From: Taxillus chinensis
Lineage: Eukaryota > Streptophyta > Magnoliopsida > Santalales > Loranthaceae
Reading direction: 5' to 3'
DNA: 64,000 bases
Assembly (NCBI GenBank): GCA_023512835.1
Contig: JAKCVP010000391.1
Coordinates: forward strand, 124,001 to 188,000
The position numbers and the translations under genes were made by a program. The notes beneath the pieces are model-generated. The model did not search any database. It was not told the DNA's origin and saw nothing but the letters and a program-made list of their open reading frames with translations. Of the stretch, positions 56,408 through 64,000 are shown in pieces; within the stretch, counting starts at the first letter, position 1, and every line of letters begins with the position of its first letter.

Positions 56408-57038
56408 ATGAGAATCGACTTGACGAATCGCTCTTGTGGGCTCAGACGAAGCTGAGAAGGTAGACCTACCGTCGAGTCGTCGGCTCCGCTTGACTTTAGT
56501 CAGGTGCCGAACGACTTGGCGACGAAGAAAACGTTGTCTGGGCGGAATTACGAGAGGGGCCTCAGGTGCCATGCAACTGCGAGAACAAGCTTGCCCGGCT
56601 GCATCGAGCAGACTTCGTAGGTAGGTATGTAGTATGTAGGTAGGTAGTGACATTGCTCGGAAAAGGACAGAGTAAGGCCGACGACGACAGGTCCTGGTGC
56701 ATACTGTGCTGCAGCCGGCAAGAGACGACGGGCTACTTCGTGCGAATGAGGACACAGCCCAGTACGAGTATGCGAAGATGTAGAGGGTCGAGACCCGAGA
56801 TGTGATGTGATGGAGGAGGCGCACGAGTGGTCCAGTGACTCCAGTGTCAGAGGTTCTGCAAACTGCCTAGGGCGGCCTACGCACGGGCCCCTTCGGCCAA
56901 TGGAGTTGGCGGGGAGGCAGCGGGGCATGTACGCTTCCTTCTTCGTGCGTTCCTCGAGCTGCGACTTTTTGTCGAAAAAGTTGCTTGCTCCAGCTTCACA
57001 TGCTTAGCAGCGTCACGTCGCCTCGCACCACACCCATC
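56408..57038. other. Intergenic upstream of threonine synthase
   Basis: This is 631 bases. It holds a GTAG-rich repeat (listed separately) and nothing else recognised. An in-frame ATG at 57000 could extend the threonine synthase N-terminus by 13 residues. Confidence 0.5.
56617..56648. repeat. GTAG-type simple repeat
   Basis: Imperfect GTAG/TATG tetranucleotide array (GTAGGTAGGTATGTAGTATG and onward). A shorter GTAGGTAGGT tract occurs near 35548. Confidence 0.75.
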
Positions 57039-58753
57039 ATGAGTAGTCATACCCAATCGCAACGCTACCTGAGCACTCGCGGAGGATCGTACAATGTGAG
57101 CCCGCTCAACTCGCAACTTCGCTCCGACACAGCTGACGCCAGCACCAGCTTTCCTTTGAAGATGTCGTCTTGAAGGGCCTCGCGCAGGATGGCGGCCTCT
57201 TCATTCCCCAGGAAGTACCTGCACTACCTCAGGATTGGGCCTCCGACTGGCAGAGCTGGTCCTTTTCGGAGCTTGCCTTCAAGATCTTTTCCCTGTACAT
57301 CTCGCCATCTGAGATCAGCCCTGCCGACTTGAAGTCCATCGTTGACAGGAGCTACTCGACCTTTCGCACACCCGAAGTCACGCCCCTACACCGCCTCGAC
57401 GACGCGAACAACCTCCACATCCTGGAGCTTTTCCACGGCCCGACGTTCGCCTTCAAGGATGTAGCCCTGCAGTTCCTGGGGAATCTGTTTGAGTTTTTCT
57501 TAATCCGCCGAAACCAGGACAAGGAGGGGGGTGCGCGAGAACATCTCACGGTCATTGGCGCAACTAGTGGTGACACTGGCTCTGCTGCCATCTATGGCCT
57601 CCGAGGCAAGAAGGACGTCTCCGTCTTCATGACTCATCCCAAGGGCAAGGTCTCTCCCGTGCAGGAGGCTCAGATGACCACCGTCCTCGACGACAACGTA
57701 CACAATCTTGCAGTCGACGGAACTTTTGATGATTGCCAAGACTTTGTCAAGGCCTTATTCCAAGACAGCGACATAAACACGACTCACAAGCTCGCGGCTG
57801 TCAATTCCATCAACTGGGCGCGTATCCTCGCACAGATCACCTACTACTTCCACGCGTACGGCACATTATCTCGATCGGGGAAATTGACTCCCAGCTCCAA
57901 GGTCCGGTTTGTTGTGCCGACGGGAAACTTTGGAGACATCCTCGCAGGGTATTTCGCCAAACGCATGGGATTGCCAGTGGAAAAGCTTATTATTGCGACC
58001 AACGAGAATGACATTCTCCATCGCTTTTGGAAAACCGGACACTATGAAAAGAAGCCCGTCCACGGTAAGGAAGCCGCCGGTGGATTCGTTGATGACGGAG
58101 TCAAGGCCCACGAAGATGGTGTTCGAGAGACGCTAAGTCCAGCAATGGACATCTTGGTCAGCAGCAACTTCGAACGCCTCCTCTGGTTCTTGGCCTACGA
58201 AGTATATGGCCAAGGCTCGACAGAAGAGCGCCGTAAGGCCGCAGGCGAGCAAGTTCGCGGCTGGCTCGATGATCTGAAGTCGAAAGGTGGGTTCGGCGTC
58301 GAAGCTAGCGTTCTCCAAGCTGCGAAAAGGGACTTTGAGAGTGAGCGCGTCTCAGACAGGGAGACTCTTGAAACGATCAAGCAAATTTATTCCATTAAAA
58401 CACCAGCGGCAGAGCTACGCGGCAACGACACGAACGGAGTTGCTTACAATGGCGGATATATTCTGGATCCTCACTCGGCGATTGGCATTTGCGCTTCGCA
58501 ACGGTCGATCCAGCGGGCGTCAGGGCCCGAAGCGCACCACATCTCTCTTGCAACGGCGCATCCTGCGAAGTTTTCAAGCGCTGTCGAAGAGGCGCTAAAA
58601 GAGGTTCCAGGGTTTCAATTTGACGCCATCTTGCCGGACCAGTTCAAGGGATTCGACAAGATGCCGCGCCGAGTCACCGATGTGAAGAAGGGCGACGGGC
58701 TAGCTGGGCTGAGGAGCTTGATACGCTCGCGTGTGCCGGCGATGCAAAAGTGA
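57039..58753 (+). CDS. THR4: Threonine synthase
   Basis: A PLP enzyme converting O-phosphohomoserine to threonine. It has 553 residues in exons 57039-57095 and 57149-58753. Using the CAG acceptor at 57148 gives GGSYNLSFEDVVLKGLAQDG, the expected family sequence; the downstream AAG|ATG reading would break it. The PLP lysine is Lys122 in HGPTFAFKDVALQFLGN. The phosphate-binding segment is VIGATSGDTGSAAIYGL, with later NSINWARILAQITYYF and VPTGNFGDILAGYFAKRMGL. The length exceeds yeast Thr4 (about 514) through inserts such as KPVHGKEAAGGFVDDGVKAH. The alternative start at 57000 would add 13 residues. Confidence 0.97.
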
Positions 58754-60784
58754 GCTCTTTGCGCTGGCTACAGCTTACTGTGAGAAAAGTACCCTGTTGG
58801 AGCCGGGGAATGTGAAGAGGAGGGGTATCCAGCGCACACACAGTGTCCAAACAAAAGCAAAATGGAGGAAACGAGTCTGATGGCTCTATTGGCTGTGAGG
58901 TGCGGCCGCAGCGTACGCCATGACGGATCGCTGTGAGTTTTTTGCGCGAAGGTTGGGCAGGCACACAGCGGGCTTGGGTTGAGTTGATGAGGCAGTCGTT
59001 ACACGCGATTCCACGTCGATTGTTGTTATCACAGTTGCTCTACCTAGTGCCCAGCTTGCGCAAAAATGCCGCCAGCAACGGCAGTGATTCGCTACTAGAA
59101 TAGGCGGCGTGTAGAGTTTCGGGCTGGTTGGCCAGAAGACGAAGCCTATGCATGAATGGGCTGGCGCCGGCACTGCACGAGAGTTGCAGCGCACGCAACA
59201 AACAATACGAATGGCTTGGCCTGCCGTCTCTCATCCTTCACGGCTCGACACCGCCTTTACACTTTTTGTCGATTATGAGTCACTAAATTACGGTGTGTGT
59301 GCGTGTATCAGCGAGATTGCGAGCCGGAAGGCCAACGTTGTGACGCGAAACACACCCGACGGTGAGGAGCGTTGGCTGTCAAATTTCGGGAATTGACCCA
59401 CAGATGCACACAAACGGTCTGCGACGCGCCCAAAAAGAAAAAAAAGGAAAAGAGAAAAGAAGTCAGGAAGATTAGTCCACCTCTGGATGGCATCGCTGAT
59501 AATGAGGGATGCGTCGAGCGCTCCACCAGGACAGCATTGGCTGGACTCGTACCGCGAAGCTTGAGGCGCACAAGCATGGAAGCCGTAATTGAGGTGCAAA
59601 CACGACGAGAGGCCTTTTTTTTTCGCAATTCGGCAGGTGATGCCCGTCTGGAGCAGGAAACATCTGTTTCCGGGCTCGTCGTCGTGTCCGCCAATAAAGG
59701 TGAGCCCAATTTGTCGGTCCGCTGCGCCCCCTTTTTATCTCGCGACGGGCGTTGTCCATCGTAGAGGACAGGATCGCCAGTGGTGGCCGGCGGAGACTCC
59801 GCCAAGGTGCAAGCAGGGAAACGCCAGTCGCAGAGCCTGGCGGGCCTCTCAACGCTTTCAGCGCGGGCGCGAGAACGAAGGCTCGTGCTCGCAGCGGCCG
59901 CAGAGTGATTCAGCTGGAGCCTGGGCAGGCGAAGCAGCTGGAAGCCATGGAAGGTTGAGGCGCAGAAACGCTGAAGTCTCTTCGCCACCGGCAGCAGCAG
60001 TAGCAGCAGCAGTAGTAGCAGCGAGCAGACGCGGTCGGCTTTGCAGGGCGAGCGAGCAGCAACGTAGGTGGGAGGCCGTAGATGATAAGGCTGGCTGGCG
60101 TAGACGTCTCGTGGTCATGTTTGTCTATGACAGATGGGACAGGTTTGGGCCACCTGCAGGCTGAGCACATGGGCGGCGCATCCGCAGAGTCATCATCGTC
60201 AGATTTCGTACCAACGGGCATCAGGCGTGCAGCGCGTGTCCATCAGGCAGCGCCATAGTGTCTTGACTTGCTATGCGCGACGCTAATTATGCACTAACGT
60301 GTGGCTCCCTCCGCCCGCGAGGCCAACCAACGGACTGGGATCGTCTAAGTCCAGGGGGGTGGAGGGGGCACAGGTGGATGGGCCATCCGCCTGGGCCTTA
60401 TCCACTCTTGCTGCCTTTGTCCTCTCCCTCTCCTCTCCCTCTTCCCTCCAGCCACCCGCCTTTATTCGCTGATCCTAAAGCCCCCCGTGGGACTTCGCTG
60501 CCTTCTTCATCACGTTACGGGCCTGCTCTTTAGGTCCTCTTCTCTCACCTGACCTTCCCCCGAAAATACGTGCGAACGCACCGTTTTCGCCCTTCCACAT
60601 CTCTCAATGTGCCAAAGACGAACCCAGGCTTCCTCCCTCTACCCCTTCCCCTGCGAGAGATCTGGCCCACCCTGTTTGGTCCCACCGAGGCACTGAAATA
60701 TCTTCATAAATCACTTCCGTCCTACACCCTTCACCATTTCACCCTAACTTTTCCTGCGTCTTCGGACGCCACGATCGCAGCGCG
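58754..60784. other. 2-kb gene-free stretch, promoter-like at its 3' end
   Basis: It holds a CAG-type repeat (listed separately) and a long CT tract near 60415-60460 typical of fungal promoters. Overlapping frames near 59300-60160 are stop-poor artefacts without family likeness. Confidence 0.5.
59991..60036. repeat. CAG/TAG trinucleotide repeat
   Basis: An imperfect (GCA)n array interrupted by TAG triplets, in non-coding DNA. Confidence 0.8.
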
Positions 60785-61981
60785 ATGTACTCCTCCCCTT
60801 ACCACGCTCCTCCCTCTGCTGGCTACATGCCACAGCATGCATACCGCGCCACCCCCAGTGCCTACTACGCCAGCTACAACGCGACCCCTACCAAGGGCCA
60901 CGCGCGCCGCTCCAGCTACGAGCCATCCGTCTACGCCTATGCAACGCCTAAGCGGAGCGCTCACTACAATGCGCCTCCCGCATACACACAGTCGCATCAC
61001 TACACCACTGCTTACGTGACTCCCAAGCGACCCGAGTTTGTAAGTGGTCACGATCGGCTGCGACCCAAAGATGCAGCCCGCCGCCATGCCGACATTGATG
61101 GCTTCCGGCATAAAAGCTCAGCACATCGCAAGCAATCCAACTCCAAATCCCACCACGTCCAAGTCGGGTTCGATGAGGACGAGGGCTACTGTTCCCCAGG
61201 CGTCAGCCCTCCGCCACCCTACGATGACGATGATCCCTACTATCACGATGACGCTCGGCGCGGTTATACTGATGGACATGGATATCAACAGGGAACTCAA
61301 GGCAGGCCGAAGTCTTCCACACGTCATCGCGCCACTTCTCAACCCCAACCGCCCGCTTACGACGACGACACTCCGACCAAGCGGCCTTCGACGGCAAAGG
61401 CTGCGAGTGTCCCGCGGGAGGCGACCGCTGCCGATGCCGCCCAGGCCCGTATTCCTGCCGGCTACTCGTTGAAATACTGGGATCCTTCCGAGGAGCCCAT
61501 TCTGCTGCTCGGAAGTGTTTTTGATGCCAACTCCCTTGGCCGTTGGATTTATGACTGGACCGTTTACCATTACGGCGCGGCCACTCCCATGGCTGACCTA
61601 GCAGGTGATCTCTGGCTCTTACTCATACAGCTAGCGAGCAAGGTGAAGCGAGCGGAGGAACGTTTGCCACACATCCGACGCCTCGAAGATCGCGATCTTG
61701 TGGAGGATTTTCTAGAGAGTGGCGAACGCCTCTGGGAACGCTTTGGCAAAATCCTCAAGGTTTGCGAAGACTACATGTGGAAAGTGGCTAAACGCGATGG
61801 TAAGCGAACTGGATCCTCTAAACCCGCCATGGGACCCAAGACTGGCTTTGAGTTTGTGGACTCGATCTTCGGACGAGACCGCGAACTCGAGTACACAGAA
61901 AAGCTCATGACAGGGATGCGCCTCTGGAGTATGCGCTTCGATGCAAACTGCGAGGATATCCTGCGCCGGCCTGGTGCCTAG
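60785..61981 (+). CDS. Conserved fungal protein of unknown function, 398 residues
   Basis: One exon. Residues 1-225 are low in complexity, Tyr/Pro/His/Ser-rich, with repeated AYYASYNATPTK and YATPKRSAHYN blocks and an acidic PPPPYDDDDPYYHDD stretch. About 228-390 is a folded helical domain (IPAGYSLKYWDPSEEPILLL, GSVFDANSLGRWIYDWTVYH, then DLAGDLWLLLIQLASKVKRA). The end KLMTGMRLWSMRFDANCEDI is amphipathic. I believe similar proteins exist in other Pezizomycotina, sometimes named vegetative cell wall protein gp1 because of their proline-rich part; that name says nothing on function. No signal peptide or membrane segment is seen. Confidence 0.85.
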   Translation: MYSSPYHAPPSAGYMPQHAYRATPSAYYASYNATPTKGHARRSSYEPSVYAYATPKRSAHYNAPPAYTQSHHYTTAYVTPKRPEFVSGHDRLRPKDAARRHADIDGFRHKSSAHRKQSNSKSHHVQVGFDEDEGYCSPGVSPPPPYDDDDPYYHDDARRGYTDGHGYQQGTQGRPKSSTRHRATSQPQPPAYDDDTPTKRPSTAKAASVPREATAADAAQARIPAGYSLKYWDPSEEPILLLGSVFDANSLGRWIYDWTVYHYGAATPMADLAGDLWLLLIQLASKVKRAEERLPHIRRLEDRDLVEDFLESGERLWERFGKILKVCEDYMWKVAKRDGKRTGSSKPAMGPKTGFEFVDSIFGRDRELEYTEKLMTGMRLWSMRFDANCEDILRRPGA

Positions 61982-64000
61982 ATTGGACACGGAACACAGC
62001 ATGCTGCCTTGTGATACCTGCGGCACCGCGCTCCTCATCTGGCATATGTGGATCATTTCGTTTGCTTCCCCCCCTTCTTGCCCCTCGCTGGTCATTTTCC
62101 GTTCAGGTCTTGCCATCTTCGGAGCATTGATCCTGGTGACTGATTCCCTGCATGGATCTCCGGACATGAATGTTGACCTTTGCCTTTTCCTCGCCGCCCC
62201 TTTCCCCCCATCACCAGCCACGACCCGGCTTCGCTTGGAACCACAGATTTCCAAACAGAAAAATCACAAAGCAAACCTCTTCCCGACTTTAACGCTACGT
62301 CCGGACGCAGCTTACAATGGGAATGCACGCACCAAAAAACAGTTGATACTACAGGGTATAGATTTGTATGACTACGCGGTCAGGAGATGTTTAAGAGTTG
62401 CACGAATTTCGTTACTGGACCGGTCAGATGAGTGATATGACCTGGGCCTTTTGGTGCATACAAAAAGTTTGGTATACCCGTTTTCCACATCCGGATACTC
62501 TGGAGTTTGGTTTCTGCATTTGAGGTGCACTATACCCCAGGCTTTTACGCGGCATGGTCGCTTCGATTCTAGGAGTTTTTACCTCTCACATGACTTATTC
62601 TTTGAGGTTTGGATCTGATGAGGTCGCTTGGCTCCTGGCGTTGGCTGAAGCTGCAGATGGGGCAAGAGACATAGATGGACTGTTTGATGATAGAGATTCA
62701 TTTCCTATTTCCTTTCAGATAGATTCGCTTTTTTTCGAATACATGATTCATTCGCATTCTACAAGCAAGAGACGCGTCAGGCTGAGCTGGGCTGAGCGGG
62801 GCCTGGACCTGCGTAGCTGTCATGCGCTGCTTCTGGCTACCATGGCCTCCCCCTGGCTCACGTCCTGATGGTGTCGCAAGCTCCCTCCTAAGCGCCCGTG
62901 GCATTCCGTTATCTGTGATCGGTGCATCTGTCACTGCGTCGTCGATTTATGGGAAACCCCCAACAGAGACAATGTTACGCCCCCAATCACGGAGCAAGCT
63001 ACGCAGTCACAGCCCCATGACTGTGGCCCCATGCCAGCAGTCTAGAGGCTCAAGCGAGCGCCTTTGTTTCTTTTCTCGGAAGCAAGCTTCGCTGCATTCT
63101 CTCACATGCAGGTGGGCGCGCACGGATACGACGCACAGTGCAGCGTTCCAAAGGTCTAGTCACCGAGTCTCTGCAGAGGCAGGCGGGGGGCGCAGAGAAG
63201 ACAAACTCTGCCCAGCGCGCGGCCGTGGACGCAGGCCCCGACGTGTCCGTCTCGCGAGGGCGCTAGAGCAGCAGAGCGGATATGTGAGTGGGCGGAGGGG
63301 CTGGTCTGCCATGCACTGGTGGATCCTGGCGACGCGGCGACTCAGTCTTTCCAAGGATAGCCGGGCTTTGAGTTTACAGAGTGGCATCCCCTAGGGGTCT
63401 TCGGATGACGCCTTTGTTTCTTCCTTGAGCAACGGCGGCGGCGGCGAGGTGAGAGCCGCGTCGCGCCACGCCGACCAGCATCTGGTCTGTACAGATAAAG
63501 CGGACGACGGAAGCCGGACGGATGCGCCAGTACAATCAGTGCTGCCAGTAGATGCGCGCAGGAGGTGCCGATCGCATCGCATCGCATCGCATCAAGCAGG
63601 TCGTCTAGCGTTGCCGCATCTATGTTACTGTCTGTATCCTGATGGGCCTACTGGCGCTCAGGCGTGGCACGGTGGCTGCGACGGGCTTGCAGCGTCGCAG
63701 TGACGTACTGAATGTACCAGTGAGAGGGGCAAGGGGATTTGCATGTGGAGAAGGGAGCATGCCATCTCTGGGCTGTGGGAAATGCACGGCTGAGCGCTTC
63801 TGGTTGGCCCACGGGGCCTATCCTCAGTCCAAACAGTCTGGCAGTCAGTTGATGGCAGCGAGTCAGCGCTGGCGCTCGGTCGGCACGTTTCACTGTGCCC
63901 ACGAGTCTCTGTACGAGGTCAATGGCCATGTCTGCGACTGGCTGGTCAGCTGCCTGCGGTCTTTGTGTTGCTTGACCTGTACACGGACTGCGGCTCCTCG
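61982..64000. other. 2-kb gene-free end of window
   Basis: Only short or overlapping open frames. The pentamer repeat at 63571 is the one structured element. The start of a gene beyond the edge cannot be judged. Confidence 0.45.
63571..63593. repeat. ATCGC pentamer repeat
   Basis: Four perfect tandem copies of ATCGC plus ATC. Confidence 0.9.

Noticed and set aside
59308..60164. Overlapping long frames on both strands upstream of the unknown 398-residue gene
   Set aside because: Several phases are open at once, and the region contains CAG repeats and poly-A/T runs, fitting non-coding DNA.

Overview
The window is nuclear DNA of a filamentous ascomycete (Pezizomycotina). Genes are intron-poor, with introns mostly 50-60 nt and GT...AG, often with a CTNAC/CTAAC-type branch site. 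Families typical of this group are present: Zn2Cys6 regulators, a two-subunit ATP-citrate lyase encoded head-to-head, fused Egt1 ergothioneine synthase, and an Atp25-type protein. A Dothideomycete is my best guess, but that is an impression from protein flavour, not something the sequence proves. I see no transposon, AT-rich RIP island, telomere, rDNA or CRISPR.

Layout. 1-9 kb: a truncated aldehyde dehydrogenase, a UFO1-like F-box/UIM protein, a membrane-associated SDR-like protein, a Zn2Cys6 factor whose zinc cluster is spread over three exons, and tRNA-Glu(CTC). 10-20 kb: an epoxide-hydrolase-type alpha/beta hydrolase, SUMO E1 subunit UBA2, elongin C, tRNA-splicing endonuclease subunit SEN54 with RGG boxes, and a second Zn2Cys6 factor with a 17-nt exon. 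22-27 kb: the divergent ATP-citrate lyase pair. 27-40 kb: a berberine-bridge-like FAD oxidase, spliceosomal SmF, an AtuA-family protein, a short Atp25-like RsfS protein and an unknown coiled-coil protein. 40-54 kb: Egt1, cytochrome c, a bHLH factor, a TMEM135-like membrane protein, an OTU deubiquitinase and a thiol-methyltransferase-like enzyme. 54-64 kb: a DHA1-type MFS transporter, threonine synthase and a conserved protein of unknown function.

How the genes relate. Most are independent housekeeping genes: RNA processing (SEN54, SmF), ubiquitin/SUMO (UFO1-like, UBA2, elongin C, OTU2) and central metabolism (ACL, threonine synthase, cytochrome c). The only clear functional unit is the ACL pair, whose two products form one enzyme and share a 1.1-kb promoter region. 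I do not see a secondary-metabolite cluster or a defence-like system. The best leads are single-gene oddities: an Atp25 reduced to its RsfS half, an SDR with His at the catalytic Tyr position, an OTU protease with Asn in place of the motif Asp, and an intron at the same codon position in the zinc clusters of both Zn2Cys6 genes. Splice structures were worked out by hand from GT/AG signals, frame continuity and family knowledge; no transcript data were available.
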